From Streptomyces sp. CoH27 (lineage in GTDB: Bacteria; Actinomycetota; Actinomycetes; Streptomycetales; Streptomycetaceae), in assembly GCF_020181035.1 (NCBI RefSeq), contig NZ_JAIQYY010000012.1, positions 151,567-215,566 on the forward strand: a DNA stretch of 64,000 nucleotides. The letters run 5' to 3'. Each line of letters begins with the position of its first letter. Within the stretch, counting starts at the first letter, position 1. Both the position numbers and the translations under genes were made by a program. This document shows, piece after piece, positions 44,524-53,038 of this stretch. Under the pieces are notes generated by a model. The model had not been told where the DNA came from. It ran no database searches and saw nothing but the letters and a program-made list of their open reading frames with translations.

Positions 44524-46065
44524 GTGACTGACAAGTTGTGGGGCGGCCGGTTCGACGAGGACATCACCTCCGAGGTCCTCGACTACACGCTCACCACCGA
44601 CATCGACGTCCGACTCATCTTCGCCGACCTGTGGCAGGACATCGCCCATGTGCTGATGCTCGGCAAGCGCGGGATCATCCCCGCCGACAACGCCCGGGCG
44701 ATCCTCGGCGCCCTGCTGCGGCTGTGGGAGAAGCACGAGCGCGGTGAACTCACCCTGCGACCCGAGCTGGAGGACGTGCACTTCAACATCGAGCAGATGG
44801 TGATCGAGGACCTCGGCCGCGAGACCGGCGGGCACATGCACACCGCCCGCTCCCGCAACGACCAGGTCTCCACCGACGCCCGGATGTACCTGCGCCGCGT
44901 CCAGCTCGACGCCGTCGCCGCGAACCTGGCGCTCATCGACGTCCTGCTCTCCTTCCCGGAGGAGGAACTCCTCGCCATCCTCCCCGGTTACACCCACAGC
45001 CAGGCCGCCCAGCCGGTCTCCGTCGCCTTCTGGAAGACCGCCCACGCCAGCATGCTGCTGCGCGACGTACGGCGGCTGCGCGGTGCCTTCGACCGCACCG
45101 ACGAGTCCGCCCTGGGCGCGTGCGCGCTGGCCGGCACCTCCTTCCCGCTGGACCGCGAACTCACCGCCCGGCTGCTCGGCTTCCGGGGTGTGCTCAGCCA
45201 CGCGCTCGACGCCACCAGCGCCCGTGACTACCTGATCGAGACGGCCTCGGCCTTCGCGATCGGCGGCAACAACCTCTCCCGCATGGCCGAGGAGATCGTC
45301 ATGTGGAGCGGCCACGAGTACAGCCTCGTGGAGGTCTCCGACGCCTACGCCACGGGCAGCTCGATCATGCCCCAGAAGAAGAACCCGGTCGTCGCCGAAC
45401 TCACCCGCGGCCGCGCCGGACGCACCGCCGGCACCCTGGTCCAGCTGCTCACCATGGCCAAGGGCGTCACCCTCGGCTACAGCTGCGATCTCCAGGACGA
45501 CAAGCCGTACCTGTGGAACGCCATCGACACCTACCTGTCCACCCTGCGCATCGTCGCCGGGCAGACCAAGGGACTGCGCTTCAACAGCGCCCGCGGCGAA
45601 GACCTGTGCTGGGACAACTTCTCCACGGCCACCGAGCTCGCCAACTACCTGGTCGCCGAGCACGGCCTGCCGTTCCGCGAGACCCACCACATCACCGGCT
45701 CCCTCGTCGGCGCCCTGATCAAGCGCGGCGCGACCCTGCGCGACACCAAGGCCGGCGCCGAGATCCTGGCCGAACTCGGCCACCCCGTCGAGGAGTCGGT
45801 CCTCGCCCGCATCTTCGCCCCGCGCACCGCGGTCACCAGCTACACCAGCCCCGGCGGCACCTCCCCGCAGAGCGTCGAGGCCGTCCGCACCGAACTGCGG
45901 CAGACGGCCCAGGGGCACGCCGAGTGGCTGGAGCGCACCCGGGACAAGCTCGGCACCGCGCAGGCCGCGACGTTCCGGGCGGCCCGCGAGATCGCCGACG
46001 GCGCCGACTTCGCCAAGGTCCTCGACACCGTCACGGCCGACCTGCCCGCCCCCGAGCAGCGCTGA
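44524..46065 (+). CDS. argH: Argininosuccinate lyase (ArgH), cluster-encoded
   Basis: 513 residues, somewhat longer than the usual ~460-475. The signature is GSSIMPQKKNP near residue 282; also HMHTARSRNDQV, GYTHSQAAQPVSV and LDATSARDYLIE. It splits argininosuccinate to arginine and fumarate. The GTG at 44524 is preceded by AAAGGA and gives the normal start VTDKLWGGRF. It is followed after 40 bases by argG. In this cluster arginine is the substrate of carboxyethylarginine synthase, so the pair probably boosts supply, although a dedicated step on another ureido compound cannot be excluded. Confidence 0.95.
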   Translation: MTDKLWGGRFDEDITSEVLDYTLTTDIDVRLIFADLWQDIAHVLMLGKRGIIPADNARAILGALLRLWEKHERGELTLRPELEDVHFNIEQMVIEDLGRETGGHMHTARSRNDQVSTDARMYLRRVQLDAVAANLALIDVLLSFPEEELLAILPGYTHSQAAQPVSVAFWKTAHASMLLRDVRRLRGAFDRTDESALGACALAGTSFPLDRELTARLLGFRGVLSHALDATSARDYLIETASAFAIGGNNLSRMAEEIVMWSGHEYSLVEVSDAYATGSSIMPQKKNPVVAELTRGRAGRTAGTLVQLLTMAKGVTLGYSCDLQDDKPYLWNAIDTYLSTLRIVAGQTKGLRFNSARGEDLCWDNFSTATELANYLVAEHGLPFRETHHITGSLVGALIKRGATLRDTKAGAEILAELGHPVEESVLARIFAPRTAVTSYTSPGGTSPQSVEAVRTELRQTAQGHAEWLERTRDKLGTAQAATFRAAREIADGADFAKVLDTVTADLPAPEQR

Positions 46066-46105
46066 CCCGCCCGCACCCCAGCCGACCCGACATCCCGGAG
46101 ACCCC

Positions 46106-47278
46106 ATGAAGATCGTGCTCGCCTATTCCGGAGGCCTGGACACCTCCGTGGCCCTGCACTGGCTCAAGGAGCGCTACGACGCCGAGGTCATCGCCTTCTG
46201 CGCGGACATCGGCCAGCTCGAATCCCTCGACGCCGTCAGGGAGCGCGCCCTGGCCACCGGCGCCTCCAAGGTCTACATGGAGCCGCTCGCCGAGCGCTTC
46301 CTGGCCGACTTCGCGCTGCCCGCCCTCCAGGCGCACGCCCGCTACGAGAACAAGTACCTGGTCGCGGCCCCGCTGTCGCGTCCGCTGATCGCCCAGCGCA
46401 TGGTGGAGATCGCGCACGCCGAGGGCGCGGACGCCGTCGCGCACGGGGCCACCGGCAAGGGCAACGACCAGGTCCGCTTCCACACCAGCGTCACCGCGCT
46501 GGACTCGGGCCTGAAGGTGCTCGCGCCGGTCATCGACTGGGAACTGACCACGCGGGACAGCGAGCTGGCGTACGCCCGCGAGCACGGCATCGCGGTGTCG
46601 GTCACCAAGGAGAACCCGTACAGCATCGACACCAACATCTGGGGCACCAGCATCGAGTGCGGTGAGCTGGACGACATCGAGCAGCCCCCGCCGGCCCACG
46701 CCTGGCAGCTCACCACCGACCCCAAGTCGGCCCCGGACACCGCGGAGCAGGTCACGATCCGCTTCGAGGGCGGCGTCCCGGTGGCCCTCGACGGGGAGAA
46801 GCTGGAGCTGGTGGAGCTGGTGCGCCGGCTCAACTCCCTGGCCGCGCGGCACGGTGTGGGCCGTATCGACATCGTGGAGAGCCGGATCGTCGGCTTCAAG
46901 ACGCGCGGCATCTACGAGGCGCCCGCCGCGACCGTGCTGATGGCCGCGCACGAGGAGCTGGAGGCGATCGTCCTCGACCGCGAGACCCTGCACCACAAGC
47001 AGGCACTCGCCCTGCGCTACGCCGAACTCGCCTACTACGGCTACTGGTTCTCGGATCTGCGGCGCGCGCTGGACGGCTTCGTCGCCGAGCTCCAGCCGCA
47101 GGTGACCGGCGAGATCACGATGGAGCTCTACAAGGGCTCGTGCACCGTGCTCGCCCGGCGCTCGGAGAACTCCCGCTACAGCGGCCGGCTGGCCACCTAC
47201 GAGGCCGGTGACACCTTCGACCACAAGGCGGGCGCCGGCTTCGCCTATGTGTGGTCCCTGCCCCTCACGCGTCCGTGA
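46106..47278 (+). CDS. argG: Argininosuccinate synthase (ArgG), cluster-encoded
   Basis: 390 residues. The ATP-pyrophosphatase loop is AYSGGLDTS at residues 6-14. The substrate-binding segment is HGATGKGNDQVRF, with KENPYSIDTNIWG further on. It joins citrulline and aspartate with ATP. It forms the second gene of the plus-strand operon. Arginine made here could flow directly into the clavam start step at 58199-59920. Confidence 0.96.
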   Translation: MKIVLAYSGGLDTSVALHWLKERYDAEVIAFCADIGQLESLDAVRERALATGASKVYMEPLAERFLADFALPALQAHARYENKYLVAAPLSRPLIAQRMVEIAHAEGADAVAHGATGKGNDQVRFHTSVTALDSGLKVLAPVIDWELTTRDSELAYAREHGIAVSVTKENPYSIDTNIWGTSIECGELDDIEQPPPAHAWQLTTDPKSAPDTAEQVTIRFEGGVPVALDGEKLELVELVRRLNSLAARHGVGRIDIVESRIVGFKTRGIYEAPAATVLMAAHEELEAIVLDRETLHHKQALALRYAELAYYGYWFSDLRRALDGFVAELQPQVTGEITMELYKGSCTVLARRSENSRYSGRLATYEAGDTFDHKAGAGFAYVWSLPLTRP

Positions 47279-47301
47279 CCGAAAGGAAAGAGGCCACCCG
47301 C

Positions 47302-48249
47302 ATGCGCATCGTTTTCATGGGCTACCAGACCTGGGGCCACCGCGTCCTGGAAGCCCTGCTGAGGTCCGAGCACGAGGTCCCGCTCGTGATCACCCACCCC
47401 ACGAGCGACCACGTCTACGAGACCATCTGGAACGACTCCGTCGCCCAGCTCGCCGAGGAGCACGGCATCCCGGTCCTGGAGCGCAGGTACGCCAACGACG
47501 ACGAAGTGGCGGATCTGCTCCGCGAGTTGCAGCCCGACCTGCTGGTCTCCTCGGACTGGCGCAGCTGGGTCGCCCCGCGCATCTACGGTCTGGCCAAGCA
47601 CGGCGCGATCAACATCCACGACGCGCTGCTGCCCCGCTACGGCGGCTTCGCCCCGCTCAACTGGGCGCTCGTCAACGGCGAGCCGGAGGTCGGCGTCACC
47701 GTCCACTTCATGAACGAGGACTTCGACCTCGGCGACATCGTGGTGCAGAAGCGGGTGCCCGTCGAGGACAAGGACACCGTCACCGACCTGTTCCACAAGA
47801 CGCTGGACCTGTTCGTGCCGGCCACCCTGGAGGCCATCGACCTCATCGGGTCCGGCCGTACCGACTGGATCAAGCAGGATCCGGCGCAGGCCACCTTCTT
47901 CCACAAGCGGTCGGTCGAGGACAGCCGGATCGACTGGACCTGGCCCGCCCGGGACATCGTCAACCTGGTCAGGGCCCAGGTCGACCCGTATCCCAACGCC
48001 TTCGCCTACTTCAAGGGCGAGCGCATCCGCATCCTGTCGGCCTCGGTCTCCCAGCTGCGCCTCGGCGGCACCGTCGGCCGGGTCTTCCGCCCCGAGGGCG
48101 AGGGCGTGGCCGTGGTCTGCGGTCCCGACGCCCGTCGGGGCACCGAGTACGGCCTGGTCGTCGAGCGGGTCCGCACCGACGACGGGCGGGAGCTGAGCGG
48201 CGGCGAGTTCTTCCGCACCATGGGCGGCTATCTCACCAGCCGCCCGTAG
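47302..48249 (+). CDS. Formyltransferase (methionyl-tRNA formyltransferase-like, folate-dependent)
   Basis: 315 residues. The N-terminal catalytic domain carries INIHDALLPRYGGFAPLNWA with the Asn/His motif and HFMNEDFDLGDIV with the catalytic Asp. A C-terminal Fmt-like OB domain follows (FRPEGEGVAVVCG). It uses 10-formyl-tetrahydrofolate to formylate an amine. In clusters such enzymes modify hydroxylamines, amino sugars or carrier-bound amines. With an N-oxygenase in the same operon, N-formylation of an amine or hydroxylamine is a reasonable inference. AAAGAGG eight bases before the ATG at 47302 supports the start. Confidence 0.9.
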   Translation: MRIVFMGYQTWGHRVLEALLRSEHEVPLVITHPTSDHVYETIWNDSVAQLAEEHGIPVLERRYANDDEVADLLRELQPDLLVSSDWRSWVAPRIYGLAKHGAINIHDALLPRYGGFAPLNWALVNGEPEVGVTVHFMNEDFDLGDIVVQKRVPVEDKDTVTDLFHKTLDLFVPATLEAIDLIGSGRTDWIKQDPAQATFFHKRSVEDSRIDWTWPARDIVNLVRAQVDPYPNAFAYFKGERIRILSASVSQLRLGGTVGRVFRPEGEGVAVVCGPDARRGTEYGLVVERVRTDDGRELSGGEFFRTMGGYLTSRP

Positions 48250-48260
48250 CCGCGGCCCGT

Positions 48261-48290
48261 GCCCCACCGGGGCGGTCCCCGCCGGGGACC
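48261..48290 (+). terminator. Two adjacent hairpins after the formyltransferase gene
   Basis: GCCCC-ACC-GGGGC (48261-48273) and GGTCCCC-GCC-GGGGACC (48274-48290), both perfect. There is no T-run. They may end or attenuate the argH-argG-formyltransferase transcript ahead of the 300-base gap. Confidence 0.5.
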
Positions 48291-48329
48291 ACCTCTTCCC
48301 GTTCCGAGGTACCGCCCCCTGGAGATCGC

Positions 48330-48566
48330 ATGCCCGTCAGGGAACCGACAGCACCGCCCGCCGGCGGCCGGCGCCGCCCGCGCGACCGGCCGCTGGCGAC
48401 CGGCCACCCGCACCACCGGGCGCACCACCGGGCCGGGCTCCTGGCCGGGCCCGCGACCGTGCCTGCCGGCCCCGCGCGCCACCGGTGCGCAAACGCCCGG
48501 TGCCTCCTGCGCGAGCCCCGGGCGATCGCCGAGGACGGAGGGCGCCGCCGCGGTGTCCGACGCTGA
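48330..48566 (+). CDS. Possible small basic ORF in the gap before the second CarB-like gene
   Basis: 78 codons from ATG 48330 with GGAGA four bases upstream. The stop overlaps the start of the CarB-like gene in another frame. The predicted peptide is Arg/Pro/His-rich (for example GLLAGPATVPAGPARHRCAN) and matches nothing I recognise. The gap is unusually long for this operon, but translation here is unproven. Confidence 0.25.
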   Translation: MPVREPTAPPAGGRRRPRDRPLATGHPHHRAHHRAGLLAGPATVPAGPARHRCANARCLLREPRAIAEDGGRRRGVRR

Positions 48567-49317
48567 GACCTTCAGATGCGAGCGCCACGGCCCGGTGGCG
48601 GTCGTGGTGTTCACGGGCCCGCACCACGCGAACGCCCTGAGCAGGCGGCGTATGCGCGAACTGCGGGCCCTGCTGGTGCGGCTGGCCGCCGACGCGACCG
48701 TGCACGCGGTCGTCCTGCGCGCCGACCACGGGCACTCCTTCACGGTGGGCGGCGACTTCCACGAGATGCAGTTCTTCGTCGGCGGCGCCGAGGTCGACGC
48801 GTGGAGCGACGACATCGCCGACCTGTGCGCCGCCGCGCTGGAGGTCACCAAGCCGACCGTGGCCGCGCTGGACGGCCATGTCGTGGGCATCGGGGTGATG
48901 CTCGCCCTCACCTGCGACTACCGTGTCGGCTCCGAGAGCTGCTCGCTGAGCATGCCGCACTTCCAGCTGGGCATCGCCGGGGTCTACGCCGGATACGTCC
49001 TGGAGCGGGCCCTGGGGCGCTCGCTGATGCAGGAGATGCTGATGTCGGGCGAGCCCTGGTCGTCCGAGGACGCGTTGAGCGACGGACTGCTGCAACGGGT
49101 CGTCCCCGACACGGATCTGGCCGCCACCGCCCTGAAGCTCGCCGAACGGTTCGCCGGATACGACGCCGAGGCGTTCCGCGCCACCAAACGCCAGCTCAAC
49201 CGGCCGTTCGTGCGGGGGCTGCGCAAGGTGCGGCACACGGCCCGCGCCGCGCACCGGGCCGGCTTCGCCACCGGTCGGCCCCAGCGGCGCATGCGGCTGA
49301 TCCTCGGCGAGGACTGA
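48553..49317 (+). CDS. Second CarB-like crotonase-family protein
   Basis: 254 residues with HSFTVGGDFHEM, KPTVAALDGHVVGIGV and AHRAGF, and a C-terminus like CarB (RRMRLILGED). It is clearly related to the CarB-like protein at 26457-27236. At the position of CarB Glu131 it has His136 (SMPHFQLGI) while the later His is kept (His234). The change should alter or abolish the standard malonyl-CoA/pyrroline-carboxylate reaction. It may act on another enolate or carrier-bound substrate. The GTG at 48553 has GGAGGG ten bases upstream. Confidence 0.82.
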   Translation: MSDAETFRCERHGPVAVVVFTGPHHANALSRRRMRELRALLVRLAADATVHAVVLRADHGHSFTVGGDFHEMQFFVGGAEVDAWSDDIADLCAAALEVTKPTVAALDGHVVGIGVMLALTCDYRVGSESCSLSMPHFQLGIAGVYAGYVLERALGRSLMQEMLMSGEPWSSEDALSDGLLQRVVPDTDLAATALKLAERFAGYDAEAFRATKRQLNRPFVRGLRKVRHTARAAHRAGFATGRPQRRMRLILGED

Positions 49318-49347
49318 CCCGGCTTCGCCGGCCCCCACCCCCTGCCC

Positions 49348-49369
49348 GGCGCCGCGGACGCGCGGCGCC
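49348..49369 (+). terminator. GC-rich hairpin inside the plus-strand operon
   Basis: Perfect 9-bp stem (GGCGCCGCG / CGCGGCGCC) with a GACG loop, in the 90-base gap after the CarB-like gene. It might attenuate or protect transcript ends. Confidence 0.5.
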
Positions 49370-49407
49370 CCCCGCTGTGCGGGCGACCCCGACAAGGAGT
49401 GCGATCG

Positions 49408-49863
49408 TTGCGTTACCTGGAGGACTTCCGGACCGGCGACGTCCATGACCTGGGCACGGTCACGGTCACGGCCGAGGAGATCGTCGAGTTCGCGAAGCGG
49501 TACGACCCCCAGCCGTTCCACACCGATCCGGCCGCGGCCGAGCTCTCGCCGTTCGGCGGGCTGGTGGCCAGCGGCTGGCTGACCGCGTCCCTGTTCATGC
49601 GGCGCTACGTCGACACTCTGCTCGCCGGCAGCGCCTGCTGCGGCTCCCCCGGCATCGACGAGCTGCGCTACCACCGCCCGGTGCGCCCCGGCGACGTACT
49701 CCGCGCCCGGCTGACGGTGCTCGGCTCGCGGCCGTCCCTCTCCCAGCCCGACCGCGGCATCGTGCAGCCCCGCTGCGAGCTGCTCGACGCGGACGGAGCC
49801 CCGGTGTTCAGCATGATCCTGCACAGCATCTTCCTGCGCCGCCCGTCGGCCACCACCGCCTGA
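49408..49863 (+). CDS. MaoC-like (R)-specific enoyl hydratase
   Basis: 151 residues in a hot-dog fold: RYLEDFRTGDVHDLGTVTVT, then the hydratase motif YDPQPFHTDPAAA with the catalytic Asp/His pair, and FGGLVASGWLTASLFMR. It would hydrate or dehydrate an acyl-CoA or acyl-carrier double bond. The TTG at 49408 is chosen because AAGGAG lies eight bases upstream and gives the usual N-terminus; the GTG at 49399 is too close to that site. It follows the CarB-like crotonase, so the two may work on the same thioester. Confidence 0.88.
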   Translation: MRYLEDFRTGDVHDLGTVTVTAEEIVEFAKRYDPQPFHTDPAAAELSPFGGLVASGWLTASLFMRRYVDTLLAGSACCGSPGIDELRYHRPVRPGDVLRARLTVLGSRPSLSQPDRGIVQPRCELLDADGAPVFSMILHSIFLRRPSATTA

Positions 49864-49890
49864 GCAGGCCCGACCGAAAGGACCGGCATC

Positions 49891-50715
49891 TTGGAAGCCG
49901 TCTCGTACACCGCGCAGTGGACCGCCGCGGCCCGCGCCCTGGAGACCGAGCGCCCGGACCGCATCTTCGCCGACCCCTACGCCCGGACCCTGGCCGGGCC
50001 CACCGGGTTCGCCCTGCTGGAGCGCTACGCGGGCGCCGGCACCGTGCCCTTCCTGGCCGTGCGCACCAAGTACCTCGACACCGTGGCCCTGGAGGCGGTG
50101 GCCAAGCGGTCCGCCCGGCAGGTGGTCCTCGTGGCCGCGGGCATGGACACCCGGGCCTGGCGACTGGACTGGCCCGAGGGGACCGTCGTGTACGAACTCG
50201 ACCGTCCGGCGCTGATCGAGGCCAAGTCGGCGATGCTGGCGGACGCGCCGCTGCCGCCGGGCCGCGAGCGCCGCCCCGTCGCCGTGGACCTGGCCGGGGA
50301 CTGGGCCGCCGAGCTGCTCGCGGCCGGGTTCCGCCCCGGGGAACCCACCGTCTGGGTGATGGAGGGACTGCTGTTCTTCCTGCCCGAGGAGGCGGTACGG
50401 GGCCTGCTCGCCACCCTGCGCCGGCTGTCCGGCCCGGACAGCCTCCTCGCCGGGGACATGGCGAGCCGGGCCTCCCTCACCAACCCGCTGGCCCGCGGGT
50501 TCCTGACCTCGCTGGCCGAGGACGGCGCCCCGTGGCAGTTCGGCAGCGACGAGCCCGAGGAGTTCCTCGCGGCCTGCGGCTGGCAGCCGCTGGAGGTCCG
50601 CCAGCCCGGCGACGACGGCGCCGCCTTCGGCCGCTGGCCCTACCCGGTCGTCGCCCGCGACGTCCCGGGCGTCCCGCGGTCCTTCCTGTTCAGCGCCGAC
50701 CCCGCCGCGGACTGA
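49891..50715 (+). CDS. SAM-dependent O-methyltransferase (leucine carboxyl methyltransferase/TIGR00027 type)
   Basis: 274 residues. The SAM-binding motif is VVLVAAGMDTRAWRLDWP, followed by acidic VVYELDRPALIEAKSAM. The N-terminal VSYTAQWTAAARALETERPD and central WVMEGLLFFLPEEAV are typical of this family. It methylates carboxyl or hydroxyl groups of small molecules. The start is TTG at 49891 after GAAAGGA. It is one of four tightly spaced tailoring genes. Confidence 0.88.
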   Translation: MEAVSYTAQWTAAARALETERPDRIFADPYARTLAGPTGFALLERYAGAGTVPFLAVRTKYLDTVALEAVAKRSARQVVLVAAGMDTRAWRLDWPEGTVVYELDRPALIEAKSAMLADAPLPPGRERRPVAVDLAGDWAAELLAAGFRPGEPTVWVMEGLLFFLPEEAVRGLLATLRRLSGPDSLLAGDMASRASLTNPLARGFLTSLAEDGAPWQFGSDEPEEFLAACGWQPLEVRQPGDDGAAFGRWPYPVVARDVPGVPRSFLFSADPAAD

Positions 50716-50753
50716 CCCCGCCGTACCGCCGTACCGCCGTCTGAGGAGCATGG

Positions 50754-51653
50754 ATGAGCACCACCGCGTTGGACACCGATCTGCCGGACCGTTTCGTCGA
50801 ACTGCTCGGCAGGCTCGGCGAGAAGTCCGTGGAGGACTACTACAACCCCTACCGGATGTTCTCGTGGGCCGACGAACTTCCGGAGGACGCCTACTGGATG
50901 ACGCCGGAGCTGATCTCGGCCCATGGCACCGAGGTCGAGGAAGAACTCGGGGAGGCGGGCATGAAACGCCTCTCCCGCTGGGAGAGCATCAACTTCTACA
51001 GCCTCAACGTGCACGGCATCCGCGAGCTGATCATCGAGGTGGTCAAGCGGATCCACATGCCCGGGTTCGAGGTGCCGTCGGAGTTCTTCCACCACTTCAT
51101 CGGCGAGGAGAACGAACACATGTGGTTCTTCGCCGAGTTCTGCCGCCGCTACGGGAACGGGAAGCTGTACTCCTCGCCCTCGCTCCAGACGCGCGCCGAC
51201 GGTGATCCGGAGGTGGAGAACTTCCTCGTCTTCGCGCGCATCCTGCTTTTCGAGGAGATGGTCGACCACTACAACCTGCGCATGGCGAACGACGACTCCC
51301 TGCACGAGACGATCCGCCAGGTCAACCGCATCCACCATCACGACGAGTCCCGGCACATCGCTTTCGGCCGGGAACTCGTCTCCCTGCTGTGGGACCGGCT
51401 GCGCCGCACCGCGACCCGGGAGCAGCTCGCCGAGCTGGAGTCCTACCTCAAGCGCTATCTCGTCTTCAGCCTGCAGTCCTTCTGCAATCCGCAGGTCTAC
51501 CGCGACGCGGGGCTGGCCGACCCGCTCGGCGTCCGCAGCCGCGTCATGGCCGACCCGCACCGCAAGGAGGCCGAGCTGAAGGTCATCCGCAAGCCGCTGT
51601 CCTTCCTGCTCAAGTCCGGCATCTTCAGCGACGCCGAACTCCCGGCCGCCTGA
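50754..51653 (+). CDS. AurF/CmlI-type non-haem di-iron N-oxygenase
   Basis: 299 residues of the AurF-like ferritin-fold family. Metal-ligand regions are GEENEHMWFFAEF, LLFEEMVDHYN and NRIHHHDESRHIAFGRELV, giving the Glu/His pattern of AurF and CmlI. These enzymes oxidise an aryl or alkyl amine to hydroxylamine, nitroso or nitro. It lies directly before the amino acid:carrier protein ligase, so a carrier-bound amine is a plausible substrate. The ATG at 50754 is the natural start. Confidence 0.9.
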   Translation: MSTTALDTDLPDRFVELLGRLGEKSVEDYYNPYRMFSWADELPEDAYWMTPELISAHGTEVEEELGEAGMKRLSRWESINFYSLNVHGIRELIIEVVKRIHMPGFEVPSEFFHHFIGEENEHMWFFAEFCRRYGNGKLYSSPSLQTRADGDPEVENFLVFARILLFEEMVDHYNLRMANDDSLHETIRQVNRIHHHDESRHIAFGRELVSLLWDRLRRTATREQLAELESYLKRYLVFSLQSFCNPQVYRDAGLADPLGVRSRVMADPHRKEAELKVIRKPLSFLLKSGIFSDAELPAA

Positions 51654-51690
51654 CCGGCCCCGTGTTCCGCCCCATCGAAGGAGGGACGCC

Positions 51691-52545
51691 ATGAACCCCG
51701 TGACCACCCCGCCGCCCGGCGCCACGGCCCCCACCGGCCTGGCCGCGCTCGGCCCGCAGGCGACCACGCTGCTCAACCGGCTCGACCGCGTCTTCGAGTC
51801 CTGGGCGCTCGACGCGGCCGCCGAGCCGATGGTCACCGCACCGCTGCTGCCCGTGGCCCGCCTGGCGGAGCTGGACTTCTACCGCAACTTCCCGCACCAG
51901 GCGATGGTCGCGGCGCCGCTGCGCCTGCACGGGCCCGACGCCGGGCACGACCCCGGCGACGGCGCCTTCTCGGCCGACGCCCTGGAACCGGCCCGCCTCG
52001 CCCTGCCCTCGGCGGCCTGCTACGGCGTCTACCTGCACCTGGCCGGACAGGCCCTGCCCGAACCCCGGCGCATCACCGTCCTCGGCAGATGCTTCCGCCG
52101 CGAGGACCACTACGAGGACCTGCGCCGGCTGCTCGGCTTCCACATGCGGGAGATCGTCGCCCTCGGCCCGCTCCCGCACGCCGACGAGCACCTGCGGCAT
52201 TTCACCGGGCGCATCGAGGAGTTCGCGGCCCGCCTCGGCCTCCCCCTGCGCAAGGAGGCCGCCACCGACCCCTTCTACGACCGCGGTGGCTCCCGGGCCC
52301 TGCTCCAGCAACTCGCTCCGGTCAAGCACGAGTTCCTGTACGAGGATCTCGCCATCGCCTCGGTCAACGTGCACCGGAACTTCTTCGGCGACCGCTTGGG
52401 CATCACGCTCGCCGGCACGGGCGAACCGGTCTTCACCAGCTGCGTGGCCTTCGGCCTGGAACGCTGGCTGTCCGCTCTGACCCGCCACTTCGGCGACTGG
52501 GAGCGGGCGTCGGCCGCCGTGGAGCGGGCCCTTGCCGCCGAGTGA
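51691..52545 (+). CDS. Amino acid:carrier protein ligase (class II aminoacyl-tRNA synthetase-like)
   Basis: 284 residues. It is the truncated, seryl-tRNA-synthetase-like catalytic core without a tRNA-binding domain. Motif 2 resembles RCFRREDHYEDLRRLLGFHM and motif 3 is AFGLERWL. Cys134 and Cys251 fit two of the zinc ligands used by atypical SerRS and amino acid:carrier protein ligases. Known members load glycine or alanine on a dedicated carrier protein. The carrier protein 435 bases downstream (52980-53219) is the likely partner. The substrate is not predictable. Confidence 0.87.
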   Translation: MNPVTTPPPGATAPTGLAALGPQATTLLNRLDRVFESWALDAAAEPMVTAPLLPVARLAELDFYRNFPHQAMVAAPLRLHGPDAGHDPGDGAFSADALEPARLALPSAACYGVYLHLAGQALPEPRRITVLGRCFRREDHYEDLRRLLGFHMREIVALGPLPHADEHLRHFTGRIEEFAARLGLPLRKEAATDPFYDRGGSRALLQQLAPVKHEFLYEDLAIASVNVHRNFFGDRLGITLAGTGEPVFTSCVAFGLERWLSALTRHFGDWERASAAVERALAAE

Positions 52546-53038
52546 CCTGCTGCCGGGCCCCGGCGCGGGCGGCATCGGTGAGGTCGGCATCGACATCGTG
52601 CTCACCGCGCGCGTGCGCGCCATGCTGGCGGAGCACGGCGAGCGGATCCTCGCCCGCATGCTCACACCGGCGGAACTCGCGGACCGCCCCGCGCAGGACG
52701 AGACCGACCCGCTGTGGATCGCGGGCCGGCTGGCGGCCAAGGAAGCGGCCTTCAAGGCGCTGGCCACCTCCGGTACGGCCCTGCCCTGGCTCGACCTGGA
52801 GGTGCGCAGCGCGCCGGGCGGCCGGCCGGTGCTCCGCCTCGGCCCCGCGGCGCGCGCCCTGGCCGACCGCGCCGGCGTCGACGCCGTGCGCATCAGCATC
52901 AGCCACGACGGGGAGTACGCGGTCGCCCTGGCCGTCGCCGTCGCTCACCCCGACTCACCCACTCACGAGGAGTTGCCCCATGCAGGCTTCGGTACAGCAG
53001 GTCAAGGACTGGATCCTCAAGCGTCACCCGGAGCGTGA
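52532..53038 (+). CDS. AcpS-type 4'-phosphopantetheinyl transferase
   Basis: 168 residues. The conserved elements are VGIDIV at the N-terminus, AGRLAAKEAAFKAL, and ISISHDGEYAVALAV. It adds phosphopantetheine to carrier proteins. The TTG at 52532 overlaps the ligase stop by 14 bases and has GGAG seven bases upstream. The last 59 bases overlap the next gene. It probably serves the two free carrier proteins and the NRPS T domains. Confidence 0.92.
   Translation: MPPSDLLPGPGAGGIGEVGIDIVLTARVRAMLAEHGERILARMLTPAELADRPAQDETDPLWIAGRLAAKEAAFKALATSGTALPWLDLEVRSAPGGRPVLRLGPAARALADRAGVDAVRISISHDGEYAVALAVAVAHPDSPTHEELPHAGFGTAGQGLDPQASPGA

Noticed and set aside
44518..46107. Minus-strand frame opposite argH
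   Set aside because: ArgH on the plus strand has its full signature and ribosome site; the opposite frame is Gly/Val/Asp-rich shadow sequence.
48259..48552. Extended N-terminus for the second CarB-like protein
   Set aside because: The extra 98 residues are Arg/Pro-rich and absent from crotonases. The GTG at 48553 aligns with the family start.
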